Shown here piece by piece: positions 28,207 to 36,371 of a stretch of DNA of 64,000 nt (the first letter of the stretch is position 1; each line of letters begins with the position of its first letter). Below the pieces are notes generated by a model. That model was not told the origin of the DNA. It saw only the letters and a program-made list of their open reading frames with translations, and ran no database searches. This DNA comes from SAR202 cluster bacterium Io17-Chloro-G2 (GTDB taxonomy: Bacteria; Chloroflexota; Dehalococcoidia; Lucifugimonadales; UBA3495). A program made the translations under genes and the position numbers. The stretch spans positions 1 through 64,000 of the forward strand of contig MUCP01000013.1 of the NCBI GenBank assembly GCA_002816875.1, written 5' to 3'.

Positions 28207-29064
28207 CTAGGGATCTTCTGGGCCATCGTCATGACTGTGGTGCTGGTAGGCGTAGGCTTGGCCGTCAAGGTGCACCATCAGCAAGTGGCTGCCGAAGGTT
28301 TGGCTGAGGACTTCTTCGTTTAGCACCTGGGAGGGAGGACCGTAGGCGATCAGGTTCTTGTTCAAGCAGGCGGCGTAGCTACAGTATGCCGAGACGCAGG
28401 ACAGATCGTGGGTGCTGAGAACAATGGTTGTGCCGCCGGCCCGCAGATCGTCCAACAGGTCCAGCAATTGGTGCTGGGCGTTGGCGTCCAAACCGGCCAT
28501 GGGCTCATCCATCAACAACAACTGGGGTTGGTTGGCCAGGGCCCTGGCCAGCAGCGCCCGACGCCTTTGGCCTCCCGATAGTTCGCCGATGAGATTGTCC
28601 CGCTGGCCGTACATGCCGGTCTGTTGCAGAGCCCGGCTGGCCGCCTCTCTGTCTTCTTTGTTGGTGCGCCGGAGGGGGCCACGCCGGGCATACCTGCCCA
28701 TCAGCGCCACGTCGCCGACGGTGACCGGAAAATCCCAGTCCACCTGCTCCACCTGGGGCATATAGCCCATGACCCTTCTTTGCTCTTCCGCGGGCATTCC
28801 CAGCACTGACAAGCTTCCCTGCCACGGGCGCACTAGGCCTAAGATAGTCTTCAGCAGGGTGGTTTTTCCCGATCCGTTGGGCCCTATGATGCCCAGGACT
28901 TCTCCAGCATCGACTTGGAAGGTGATATCTTTCAGGGCCTGCTGCCGGCCGTAACCCGTCCAAAGCCCCCGGATGTCCAAAGCGTGTGGTCTGAGCACCT
29001 TATCAGGTGCGTCGAGGTCGCCATCTAAAACCTCAACTGAGGCTGGTGTGCTGGTGTTAGCCAC
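28207..29064 (-). CDS. znuC: Zinc/manganese-type ABC transporter ATP-binding protein
   Basis: A 285-residue ATPase: Walker A GPNGSGKTT, signature LSGGQRRRALLARAL, Walker B LLLMDEPMAGLD, switch His in LSTHDLSCV. The first 25 residues are an extension before the nucleotide domain. The last 35 are His-rich (LLMVHLDGQAYAYQHHSHDD), suggesting metal interaction. GTG 29064 has AGGA upstream. The stop of the binding-protein gene is 18 bases away. It powers uptake through the permease encoded downstream. Confidence 0.9.
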   Translation of the reverse strand: MANTSTPASVEVLDGDLDAPDKVLRPHALDIRGLWTGYGRQQALKDITFQVDAGEVLGIIGPNGSGKTTLLKTILGLVRPWQGSLSVLGMPAEEQRRVMGYMPQVEQVDWDFPVTVGDVALMGRYARRGPLRRTNKEDREAASRALQQTGMYGQRDNLIGELSGGQRRRALLARALANQPQLLLMDEPMAGLDANAQHQLLDLLDDLRAGGTTIVLSTHDLSCVSAYCSYAACLNKNLIAYGPPSQVLNEEVLSQTFGSHLLMVHLDGQAYAYQHHSHDDGPEDP

Positions 29065-29082
29065 GGATAATGTTCCTGTATA

Positions 29083-30060
29083 TCATCGAAGGTTGTCCGC
29101 GAGACTGCGGGCGTTGAACTGCATCATCTCCACGTAGGTGGTTGCCTCCCCTCCTAGACCGGCGTATATGGCCGACACTTTGGCCCTGGCGTCCCGGGCC
29201 ACCTGGTCTAACGCCGAGGATCGAAACCTCGGCTCGACGAACACCGATGACAGGCCGGCGTCTTTAATTTTTTGGGACACCTGGAGAATCGATTCCGGGG
29301 TTACGGAGCCGGCGTCTCCCGGCGCCAAGGCCATGGTCTGCCATCCGTACCGTGCGGCCAAGTGAGAGAAGGCCTGATGGTGGGTGACCAATATCCTGCG
29401 GTTCGGCGGCACCTGGTCCAACAACCCGGCTATGTTTTCGTCCAGTTGTCTCAAGCTGGCAATGTAACGCTGGGCTTGTTTTTCGTAGCGGGCGGCGTTG
29501 CCGGGGTCCGCTTGTATCAAGCCGTCGCGAATCTGCTCCACGTAGTGGATGGCGAAAATCGGGTTTTGCCAGAAGTGAGGATCAGCCCCCAGGCTGATAA
29601 CAGGCTCGCTTGCCGGAAACTGAGATTCCAACCCATCGGACGCCACGACGTGAACGGCGCCGCCGGGCCGGGCGCTTTGAAAAATGGGGAGCAGGAAATC
29701 GTCCAGACCCGAGCCGTTTGATATCGTCAAGGCGGCCCGGCTGATGGTCACGCTATTGCTGGGCGTAGTCTGGTAGGAATGGGCATCCACCCCCGGCGGG
29801 ACCGCCGAAGACACCTCCACCAAGCTGCCGCCCACATTTCGAGCCAGGTCGGCCAGCACCGGTATCGTGGCGGCCACAAGGATCGCATCCCGATTTTCAT
29901 CACGGGCTACGGAAGCGGCCTGGGCGCCCGAGCAACCGGCCAGCAGCAAGACCGCGGCCGGCAGGCAGGTCAGGGTAAGCGTTTTCGGGACCCTTGCAAG
30001 ATAGCGTGAAGTAATTTTATTCAAAGTGGCTATAAACAATCCGAGTATCAGTAGATTCAT
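29083..30060 (-). CDS. znuA: Zinc/manganese-binding lipoprotein of the ABC importer
   Basis: A 325-residue solute-binding protein of the ZnuA/TroA cluster. A long N-terminal segment leads into a lipobox ending LLLAGC near residue 43, so it should be a lipoprotein. Candidate metal ligands occur in order: His in GVDAHSY, His in GADPHFW, His in THHQAFSH and the acidic residue in VFVEPRF. There is no long His-rich loop, unlike many ZnuA proteins. The near-palindromic operator TGAGACTTAGTATCA ends just before the start, consistent with tight metal repression. Confidence 0.88.
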   Translation of the reverse strand: MNLLILGLFIATLNKITSRYLARVPKTLTLTCLPAAVLLLAGCSGAQAASVARDENRDAILVAATIPVLADLARNVGGSLVEVSSAVPPGVDAHSYQTTPSNSVTISRAALTISNGSGLDDFLLPIFQSARPGGAVHVVASDGLESQFPASEPVISLGADPHFWQNPIFAIHYVEQIRDGLIQADPGNAARYEKQAQRYIASLRQLDENIAGLLDQVPPNRRILVTHHQAFSHLAARYGWQTMALAPGDAGSVTPESILQVSQKIKDAGLSSVFVEPRFRSSALDQVARDARAKVSAIYAGLGGEATTYVEMMQFNARSLADNLR

Positions 30061-30064
30061 TATA

Positions 30065-30079
30065 TGAGACTTAGTATCA
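30065..30079. promoter_or_regulatory. 7-1-7 palindromic operator, candidate Zur site upstream of znuA
   Basis: TGAGACT-T-AGTATCA matches its reverse complement at 12 of 15 positions. It lies five bases before the znuA start codon on the other strand. A closely matching site sits at the regulator's own start, sharing GAGACTTnGTATCA. Fur-family repressors bind 7-1-7 palindromes. Confidence 0.65.
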
Positions 30080-30111
30080 ATTTAGGCCAAAAAAAGAGAC
30101 TCACGGTTGGA

Positions 30112-30555
30112 CTATACCGGGACGGCTGGGCGGTCCATACAGTCGTGGCACTTGCCGTAGACCTCCAGCCAATGGCCGCTGAGTTGAAATTGGTGGGCGG
30201 AGGAGACAGTGTGGAGCAGGTCCTCTATGTCGCATCCCAAAAGGTCTTGAGACGAGCCGCACTCCACGCAAAGAAGGTGGTGGTGGTGGCCACGGTGACT
30301 GAGCTGGTAGTGCAGGTCGCCTTCTTCCAGCAACACCCGGCATAGGACGCCGGATTCCACCAGCAACCTAAGCGACCGGTAGATGGTGGCCCGGCCGACG
30401 CCTGGCAACTGGTCCCGCAACTGCTCGGCGGTGAAATGCTTATTCTGTCCGGCAATGGCGTTGACCACGGCCCGGCGGGGTGAGGTAGAGCGGTGGCCCC
30501 GCTCTTCCAGTGTCGCCAGCAGTTGGGTGGCCAAGGAGCTACTTCTTTTGGGCAT
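30112..30555 (-). CDS. zur: Fur-family metalloregulator, probable zinc-responsive Zur
   Basis: A 147-residue Fur-family repressor. The winged helix includes GHRSTSPRRAVVNAI and the recognition stretch GVGRATIYRSLRLL. The sensory domain has GHHHHLLCVEC (His-rich plus a Cys pair) and ends KCHDC. ATG 30555 is preferred because the upstream TTG at 30570 falls inside a palindromic operator. It heads the four-gene zinc-type uptake set on the minus strand, with an operator in front of itself and another in front of znuA. Confidence 0.9.
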   Translation of the reverse strand: MPKRSSSLATQLLATLEERGHRSTSPRRAVVNAIAGQNKHFTAEQLRDQLPGVGRATIYRSLRLLVESGVLCRVLLEEGDLHYQLSHRGHHHHLLCVECGSSQDLLGCDIEDLLHTVSSAHQFQLSGHWLEVYGKCHDCMDRPAVPV

Positions 30556-30561
30556 AGTTAA

Positions 30562-30576
30562 TGATACCAAGTCTCT
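30562..30576. promoter_or_regulatory. 7-1-7 palindromic operator at the zur start
   Basis: TGATACC-A-AGTCTCT shares 13 of 15 bases with the reverse complement of the site at 30065-30079 (TGATACT-A-AGTCTCA). It would block transcription of the regulator itself when zinc is plentiful. Confidence 0.62.
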
Positions 30577-30673
30577 TTAACGGACCAACTCTAGCACAGC
30601 GCCGGTTGAGGGTCAATTACTTTTGATGGGCGGGTTCGCCGCCGGGCCGGTCACGGCAGTTTAGGCCGGCCGG

Positions 30674-31585
30674 CTACTTGTACCAGCTATCGCCGGCGGG
30701 AGGCCAGGGGTTCACCGGGTCCAGCACCTGGGAAAGTTGGGTAAACGCCCCCTTCATGTAAGCCGGGTGGATCCAAATGCTGTTGAAGCCCAGGTTGGTG
30801 TAGTTGTCCGTCCGGCGAGAGGTGGTGTAACGGGCGCCCTTTCCTTCCAGGTGGGCGTCCAAGGCCAGAGAGTCGTCTATCTGGTAAATGGTCAGGTAAA
30901 TCCCCTCGCCGTACCGGTCCAGGAAGCGGGCTGAAGAAGTGTCCTGACTAGTGGGTTGGGCCAGCTCGATAAAAGTATTACCGTCGCCCAAGGGCAAGAC
31001 GGCGATCTCCAGATCCGTGAAACTGATCTGGAACCTCTTGGTGGGTTCGATTCCGAATAGTTCCGACCAACGCTGAGTGGCCTGGTCAAGGTCCCTTACC
31101 AGGATCGCGGTCTGTTTCAACTGGCGCGTCAGGGGCTGGGCAGGGATGTCCTTCCAGCCGGGACCGGCCGCGGGCCACGGATTGGCCGGATCTTTGACCT
31201 CGACGATCTCCAGGAAAGCGCCGTTGGTGGCCGAAGGATGGATGAAGGCAGACCGGGATTCGGGACGATCGCTTTCGCCGGTGATGCGCACGTCCAGTGC
31301 TTTCAGGTGGTCAATCAGCTTGGTGTAGTCTCTGGTTTCGAAGATGAGAAGATAGGGCGCCTCGCCTCGGCGGGCCAGAAACCGCGCCCCCGCGGACTCG
31401 GCCGATGTTGGCTGGAGAAGCTCTACGAAAGTCCCATCTCCCGCCGGCAATACCGAATTCACCAGCCCGAAGTTGCTCAACTCCTCGGAGCGGCAGGACT
31501 CCATTCCCAGAGTGTTGCGGTAAAGGTCCTCGCCCTCTTTCAAATCGTTGACCATGAAGGCCGCCTGGCGCAACCGCTCTAACAT
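30674..31585 (-). CDS. Two-domain VOC-fold (glyoxalase/dioxygenase superfamily) protein
   Basis: A 303-residue protein with two similar VOC modules at about residues 1-140 and 150-300. Each begins with a QxAxLVxDL-type strand (RQAAFMVNDLKEG; KQTAILVRDLDQA) and ends with AFLEIVEV or AFTQLSQV before the shared phrase DPxNPWPxAG. The Glu of AFLEIVE suits a metal ligand; the equivalent in the second module is less clear, so it may bind one metal. The function is unknown; the family includes ring-cleaving dioxygenases, epimerases and glyoxalases. Confidence 0.75.
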   Translation of the reverse strand: MLERLRQAAFMVNDLKEGEDLYRNTLGMESCRSEELSNFGLVNSVLPAGDGTFVELLQPTSAESAGARFLARRGEAPYLLIFETRDYTKLIDHLKALDVRITGESDRPESRSAFIHPSATNGAFLEIVEVKDPANPWPAAGPGWKDIPAQPLTRQLKQTAILVRDLDQATQRWSELFGIEPTKRFQISFTDLEIAVLPLGDGNTFIELAQPTSQDTSSARFLDRYGEGIYLTIYQIDDSLALDAHLEGKGARYTTSRRTDNYTNLGFNSIWIHPAYMKGAFTQLSQVLDPVNPWPPAGDSWYK

Positions 31586-31693
31586 TGAAGCTCTCGATCG
31601 TGTTGTTGCCGGTAGCTAATAGGGTGGGCGTTCTCTATAGGATTTGAATCGAAATCCCGGAAGGGACCATTCTTCTCATGCAACCAGCAAGCG

Positions 31694-31957
31694 CTACCCA
31701 TTGGTCCCGTCTTTGCTCTTATTGACAGTCAAAACGGTAACAACGTTGGGGTCTTGATTAATACTGTAGATTATCCAGTAATCGCCGACTCTGATGACGT
31801 GTAGATTTGTACCATCATCTGTGCTACGCAAGAAATGAGACCCCGCCACCGGATCCTGAGCTAGTTGGCCAATTGCCTTAACCATACGGGACATCGCTCT
31901 CTTAGGTAATTTAGAGAGCTCTTCTTCCGCTGGCTTGGCAAGTAATACTTTAGTCAC
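31694..31957 (-). CDS. RelE-family toxin, coupled by GTGA overlap
   Basis: An 87-residue RelE/ParE toxin: a helix hairpin with AEEELSKLPKRAMSRMVKAI, then LHVIRVGDYWIIYSINQD and a C-terminal VVTVLTVNKSKDG. The start is taken as GTG 31957, because the upstream gene's TGA stop overlaps it as GTGA, a standard coupling arrangement; an in-frame ATG nine codons earlier would extend into that gene. The gene in the antitoxin position encodes a membrane protein, not a recognisable antitoxin. Confidence 0.8.
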   Translation of the reverse strand: MTKVLLAKPAEEELSKLPKRAMSRMVKAIGQLAQDPVAGSHFLRSTDDGTNLHVIRVGDYWIIYSINQDPNVVTVLTVNKSKDGTNG

Positions 31958-32295
31958 TGGAGTCTTCTCCGAAATTCGTCCCACTCGATAGCCCTCTGAA
32001 GATTTCCCTCCCGGATTTCCTGTTGGATTCTGCTATTGAGTGTTTCAGCTTCCGCCATTCCCCTTTCTAGTTGCTTGAGGTTGATCTGGCGAAGAAGAAA
32101 CAACTCCTTTTCAGCCTCAGACTTCAGAACGAATGCGACGATTACTTGAAGAACTAAGAATAGACCTGACGACGCTGCCCCTATTATAACCAGATTGACG
32201 TTGCCTATAACAATTGCCGAGGAAGTAACGCCTCCTGCAATGGCTAGCATCCCAGAGAGTATCAGCATCAAAATGTGTTTTGCGTCGAGCGACAC
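31954..32295 (-). CDS. Two-helix membrane protein with coiled-coil tail, in antitoxin position
   Basis: A 113-residue protein. Two hydrophobic helices (HILMLILSGMLAIAGGV and LVIIGAASSGLFLVLQVIV) lead into a charged coiled coil of about 55 residues, rich in Glu, Leu and Arg (SEAEKELFLLRQINLKQLERG). Its stop overlaps the GTG of the RelE-type toxin. I do not recognise the family. The tail could bind the toxin, which would make this an unusual membrane-anchored antitoxin; equally it may be an unrelated gene with coupled translation. Confidence 0.6.
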   Translation of the reverse strand: MSLDAKHILMLILSGMLAIAGGVTSSAIVIGNVNLVIIGAASSGLFLVLQVIVAFVLKSEAEKELFLLRQINLKQLERGMAEAETLNSRIQQEIREGNLQRAIEWDEFRRRLQ

Positions 32296-32352
32296 GGGCG
32301 TCTACTATTGCAGCTGTCGGTATAAGATACCGCAGGCTAAATAACCAAACCC

Positions 32353-32784
32353 CTAGGTTCTGCTGGGCAGAGACACCAGGGCTTTCCCGCCCACGTAACG
32401 CTGGCCCTCGGGACCGGTCATCAACACGTCGCATTCCAGGATATTTTCTCCGTCCTCCTGGCGGGTGTCGGTGATGGTGGCGGAGATGTTCAGGGGCGAG
32501 TTGTGGGGAACGGGCTGGCGGAAAACCAGGTCTAGGTCCTTTAGCGCCTCTGGGCCGGCCCAATCTGTGAATAGGCGGGCCATCAGGGCCATGCTCATGA
32601 TACCGGGCACTATGGGTCCGGCAAACCGGTCTTTTTCGGCGATTGCGGCATCAGTGAAGCGGCTTGGGGCGTCATTCCCCCAAACCCTGCAAAACTCCAA
32701 TACTCCGTCGTCGGATGCTTCAATCACCAGCGGGCCGACTTCGTCGCCCAGTTCTATCTCCTCGAAGTAGGGCAAGTCATCCAC
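32353..32784 (-). CDS. MaoC-like hot-dog-fold dehydratase subunit, atypical active site
   Basis: A 143-residue MaoC-family protein. In catalytic members the hydratase motif contains D-x-N-P-x-H-x-D; here it reads GNDAPSRFTD, so the catalytic His is not in its usual place. GPIVPGIMSMALMARL is typical of the fold. It pairs with the 149-residue relative encoded 51 bases upstream, resembling HadA/HadB-type heterodimers. The role could be hydration or dehydration of an acyl thioester, or a binding subunit. Confidence 0.7.
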   Translation of the reverse strand: MDDLPYFEEIELGDEVGPLVIEASDDGVLEFCRVWGNDAPSRFTDAAIAEKDRFAGPIVPGIMSMALMARLFTDWAGPEALKDLDLVFRQPVPHNSPLNISATITDTRQEDGENILECDVLMTGPEGQRYVGGKALVSLPSRT

Positions 32785-32835
32785 CTCTCGGCCGTCGATA
32801 ATTTGGGGCTAGTCGTGCTTGGGTCAATCACGGGC

Positions 32836-33285
32836 TCACTCCCGGCGCGCGAAGGATTCTTGAACCTCGGCCACCACCTGGCCGTTCTGGTTGCTAAAGC
32901 TGGTCTCCCAAACTACGAACGCCATGGTGCCGGTACGGCCCGTCTTGGCGTAAACGTCTTTTAGATGGGAAGACGCGGTGATCTCGTCTCCAACGACGAT
33001 GGGCGCCAACGATTGGACCTTCTGCCCGGCGTGCATCCCAGACTTACCAAAATTGAGCTTAACGTCGGGAAGTTTCACCTGGCGCACGAAAATGGTGCAC
33101 AGCGTCGGCGGTGCCACCAACCCGGCATATCCCGCGGCCTTGGCTGCAGCTTCGTCGATGAATATGGGATTGGTCTCGCCGATGCCTTGGGTAAACGACT
33201 TTACCACATCCAAAGTCACGGGAAACGGTCCCGCCTTGTGTTCAACCCCGTATAGAGACCGGTCGTACTCTAGCTCAAATGCCAT
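32836..33285 (-). CDS. MaoC N-terminal-like (FAS1-type) dehydratase subunit
   Basis: A 149-residue hot-dog-fold protein related to the N-terminal half of FAS1-type dehydratases. Its motif is GETNPIFIDEAAAKAAGY, with Phe in place of the catalytic His, as in the non-catalytic partner subunits of this group. VAPPTLCTIF and FVVWETSFSNQNGQVV are also typical. It starts at ATG 33285 and precedes the smaller MaoC gene. Confidence 0.75.
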   Translation of the reverse strand: MAFELEYDRSLYGVEHKAGPFPVTLDVVKSFTQGIGETNPIFIDEAAAKAAGYAGLVAPPTLCTIFVRQVKLPDVKLNFGKSGMHAGQKVQSLAPIVVGDEITASSHLKDVYAKTGRTGTMAFVVWETSFSNQNGQVVAEVQESFARRE

Positions 33286-33339
33286 ACCATTTCTCCTGCG
33301 CCGGTTGGTTGGCCCGTTGTTTGGATACTATCCCGAGCA

Positions 33340-33513
33340 ATGGTTCGACAGGCTCACCACGAACGGAGGAGCCCCAGGACCGGATGGCCCCCCGGACCGG
33401 ATGGCCCCCCGGACCGGATGGCCCCCCGGACCGGATGGGCCCCCGGACCGGAGGAGCCCCCGTATCGGAGATGCCCCCTATCCGCCCGTTCGTCCTGAGC
33501 TTGTCGATGGATG
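33340..33513. repeat. Intergenic inverted repeat, GTTCG family (copy 3), expanded by 17-base tandem units
   Basis: The outer arms (33340-33366 and 33484-33513) are those of the family. The loop has expanded to about 115 bases and is filled by the tandem repeat described separately. Confidence 0.8.
33377..33478. repeat. 17-base tandem repeat, about six units
   Basis: The unit GGACCGGATGGCCCCCC is repeated exactly at 33377, 33394 and 33411. Variants follow at 33428, 33445 and 33462, drifting to GGAGGAG and GTATCGG. It lies inside the loop of the inverted repeat. Confidence 0.85.
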
Positions 33514-33613
33514 GCCTATCGTAGATATACATTGTTTTACAGTTACTCAGGACCGGTTTCCACGAGATTTCTTGAGCTGATCAAATGGGTAAAAGCGGAC
33601 GTCGGTCAATCAA

Positions 33614-34261
33614 TCAAACTTTGGTATCTTCCAGCCACACCGGCTGGAACTCTCCTGACAGCAGGGCTTCCACCAACTCGCCCTCGCTGGAGATTTTTCC
33701 GGAAAAGTTAGTGAGGCAGGCCCCGATATGGCTGGTGAGGTGGGCGTCACTGCCACCGATGCCCAAGTAGCTTTTGGAATCGCAAAGGTCCGACGCCCGC
33801 TCATTTTCTCCGGGGCGGCTGCCGCCGTTCAACCGTTCCACGATCTCCACGTCTTTGAACTCCTCGCCCTGTTCCATATAGTCCACTAGACCGATACCGA
33901 ACCGGCCGGGGTGGGCGGGTAAGGCCAACCCTCCGTGTTTGCGGGCGGCCTCCATCAGCACCCGGGCGTCCAACCGCACGTCGCTGAAATCGATGTCCCT
34001 AGTCAGGGCCTCAGTGACCCCGTACACCAAAAAGTGGCCGTAACGGGTATCCAACTCTGACCCCTTGAGGACGGTGACTCCGTATTGTTCGGCCAGGGTC
34101 GAGTAGTCCAGGTGGCTGTCGAACTTTCGATGTTCAGTAAGCACAAATCCATCAACCGTGTATTCCCGCTTCCGCAACACCTGAATCCATTTTAGATACT
34201 GTTCAACCGTGGCCCTGGAATCGTCGGATGACACGGAATGGCTGTGTAGGTCCAGGAACAT
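33614..34261 (-). CDS. PHP-domain metal-dependent phosphoesterase-like protein
   Basis: A 215-residue PHP-domain protein. The first metal motif is LDLHSHSVSSDDSR; LTEHRKFDSH and KGSELDTRYGHFLVYG follow, ALPAHPGR supplies a further His, and GGSDAHL near the C-terminus completes the set. This is the trinuclear-metal layout of PHP phosphoesterases. It stands alone, so the substrate is open: nucleotides or histidinol phosphate-like compounds are the family's usual ones. Confidence 0.85.
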   Translation of the reverse strand: MFLDLHSHSVSSDDSRATVEQYLKWIQVLRKREYTVDGFVLTEHRKFDSHLDYSTLAEQYGVTVLKGSELDTRYGHFLVYGVTEALTRDIDFSDVRLDARVLMEAARKHGGLALPAHPGRFGIGLVDYMEQGEEFKDVEIVERLNGGSRPGENERASDLCDSKSYLGIGGSDAHLTSHIGACLTNFSGKISSEGELVEALLSGEFQPVWLEDTKV

Positions 34262-34499
34262 TCTTTGGCTGAGGACTCCTTAGATAGCTAAACCGGGGAA
34301 GAAGGCTGGCGCCGCCGGGCAACCGGCTGGGCTCATTCAACCTAACTCAATCCAGCCAACATCATAATCGCTGATAGTGGAATCATCAACCGTCCGGACG
34401 GATTTCGACGAACGCTGCCCGTTGCGTCAAGGCTTAGGCAGAACCTTAGTGAGGCAAAGCCGCCGTTGGCAGCGCCAGGCCGGGGAAAGACAGGTCGGG

Positions 34500-35126
34500 T
34501 TACTGGCCCATTGCCGCTGAAAGCCACCTGGTGAATCGGTCGCCCAGCGTCACCGGATCGTCCAGCAACAATGGGACTGAGGCATTGCCGGGGGCGATCT
34601 TCATCAGGATGAATGCCGGTTCCGATGGATTCGCCGGCCCGGTAACCCCTTTCGGTTCAGTTGCTTCAGATATCGCCTGGTCCAGGCCCTCCAAATCGTC
34701 CACCCTCCAGGTTCGGAAACCGCACTGGCTGGCGAATGCCGCCAAGTCTAATTTGGTGGTGAAAGTTGCCTGGCCTCCGGTGGAGGCATAGGCTTCGTTG
34801 TCCAACACGATCAGCAACAGGTTGGATGGTTGGAGATAGCCTATGGTGGCCAGCGAGTTCAGGTTGGCCAACATGCCCCCGTCGCCCTCCACCCCGACAA
34901 CCAGTTTAGGGCCGACATCACCATTTCCTGAGGTATCTTCCAAACCCAGGCTGATGCCCAGCACAATGGAACTGACCAGGCCCATGGAATCAACCACGCA
35001 AAGGTGGTTCTCCCTTCGTTCCAGGGATACGATTTCCCGGCTGGTGGCCCCGCAGGTAAATACCACCGGGTCGGCGGGAAATCGCTGGGAGATCAGGCCT
35101 AGGGCTTCTATACGTTCAGTGGGCAC
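34500..35126 (-). CDS. Second split TPP-dependent decarboxylase, beta subunit
   Basis: A 208-residue TPP-binding domain with an intact motif (VGVEGDGGMLANLNSL, then IVLDNEAYASTGGQ). It belongs to the same family as the proteins at 10971 and 10018. The alpha subunit is encoded upstream on the same strand (35277), with a 150-base gap that is longer than usual for subunit genes. A 2-oxo acid decarboxylase role is likely; the substrate is unknown. Confidence 0.8.
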   Translation of the reverse strand: MPTERIEALGLISQRFPADPVVFTCGATSREIVSLERRENHLCVVDSMGLVSSIVLGISLGLEDTSGNGDVGPKLVVGVEGDGGMLANLNSLATIGYLQPSNLLLIVLDNEAYASTGGQATFTTKLDLAAFASQCGFRTWRVDDLEGLDQAISEATEPKGVTGPANPSEPAFILMKIAPGNASVPLLLDDPVTLGDRFTRWLSAAMGQ

Positions 35127-35276
35127 GCGTCCGTCCTAATTAGCTATTTCGATTGATGGTCCGCACCGATTTGATCAGGGTCGCCGCAAACAGTAGCAAT
35201 TCTTTTCTCCGTTCGTCTTGATCCGCCTATGGCGCACGAAGGATTCTCAATCGGGAAAACGGTTTTGCGATAGCCA

Positions 35277-35798
35277 CTAATCCTTGAGATTTAAAAACAC
35301 TATGATGGGGCGGTGGGTCATATGGGCGTAGTCGTAGGCCTGCTTGATGGCCCCGGGCCACTGGTCCAGCGGGACCTTGTAGTCCAGTGTAAAGGCCTTG
35401 ATCCCCATGGTGTCCACCATGTCCACGGCCCCTTCGCTGAACAGGAAGTTGGCGGCGTTGAACTCGCCAAATCCTCCCCTGCGGATGGCCAGCAGCAGGA
35501 TGGGCACGTGGTATGCGGCCGCATAGGTGGTGAGGGCCCCGATGGAGTTGCCCAAACCGGTGTCCTGATAAAAAAGGACGCCTCTCTTCCCGGTCATGGC
35601 CAGCCCCGCGGCAATACCGATGCCTTCTTCCTCCTTGGCGACTGGGAACGACCGTACCTGATCGCTGGCATCGAAATGGGCGATCACCGCCGCGCCGAAG
35701 CTATCGGGTACGTGGACGAAGTATTGGATCCCCGCGGCTTCCAGTCCCTGGACCACCGCCGCGCAAGAATCTTCCCGGTATCCCACGGTTAACCTCAT
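35277..35798 (-). CDS. Second split TPP-dependent decarboxylase, alpha subunit
   Basis: A 173-residue PYR domain. The catalytic Glu is in VAKEEEGIGIAAGLA, and FVHVPDSFGAAVI and LLLAIRRGGFGEFNAANF are family features. It pairs with the beta subunit at 34500. The AIRRGG region differs from GYRGWS in the paralogue at 11588, so the two enzymes may act on different substrates. Confidence 0.8.
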   Translation of the reverse strand: MRLTVGYREDSCAAVVQGLEAAGIQYFVHVPDSFGAAVIAHFDASDQVRSFPVAKEEEGIGIAAGLAMTGKRGVLFYQDTGLGNSIGALTTYAAAYHVPILLLAIRRGGFGEFNAANFLFSEGAVDMVDTMGIKAFTLDYKVPLDQWPGAIKQAYDYAHMTHRPIIVFLNLKD

Positions 35799-35933
35799 GA
35801 CGGGCGTTGGGCCCGCGTCAAATCCATTGGAGCCTAAGCGTTCTTACATGCCGGCCCGCCGCCAGCGGTCTCGGTTTGACTCAAGCAGAGCTGCACGGAC
35901 TGGTGGCTGAACGCAATGAATAATTTAGACAGA

Positions 35934-36371
35934 GGGAGGGGCGTGTAAACCTGTAAGCCGGGTTCTGTGTCCGCCAAAGGCGGATGGTGACCATCTATCT
36001 AGCCCACCCCGTGGCCTGGGGCCATGGAGCTCCCGCGACAATGCGGGACGGCGTTACCGCCGGGGTCCAGCAGCCAACCCGGGGACGAGCCGGACACCCA
36101 TAGTCCCCCTATTTGGCCTTGCTCCAGGTGGGGTTTGGCCGCCGCTGCGTCACCGCAGACGGCCGGACGCTCTTACCGTCCGATTTCACCCTTATCCGCC
36201 TGCGGCGGACGGTATGTTTCTGTGCCACTTTCCGTCCCCAGCCACGACCAAGCCGCAGCCGGGGCCTGGGCGTTACCCAGCACCCTGTCCTGGTGGAGCC
36301 CGGACTTTCCTCCCCCCCGATTCGCCTGAGGCGGACGGGGCGGCGGCCACCTAGTCTACGCGGCCCCTCCC
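35934..36371 (-). ncRNA. rnpB: RNase P RNA (bacterial type A)
   Basis: The minus strand contains GAGGAAAGTCCGGGC (complement of 36298-36312), the universally conserved stretch of RNase P RNA. ACAGAAAC lies in the middle, and ACAGAACCCGGCTTAC lies near the 3' end. The P1 helix can be drawn between the 5' GGGAGGGGC and the 3' GCCCCTCCC, which sets the ends to within a few bases; length about 438. It is the catalytic RNA that removes 5' leaders from pre-tRNA. Confidence 0.95.

Noticed and set aside
33377-33478. Possible CRISPR array
   Set aside because: The units are directly adjacent with no spacers, the unit is only 17 bases, and no cas gene is present. It is a tandem repeat.
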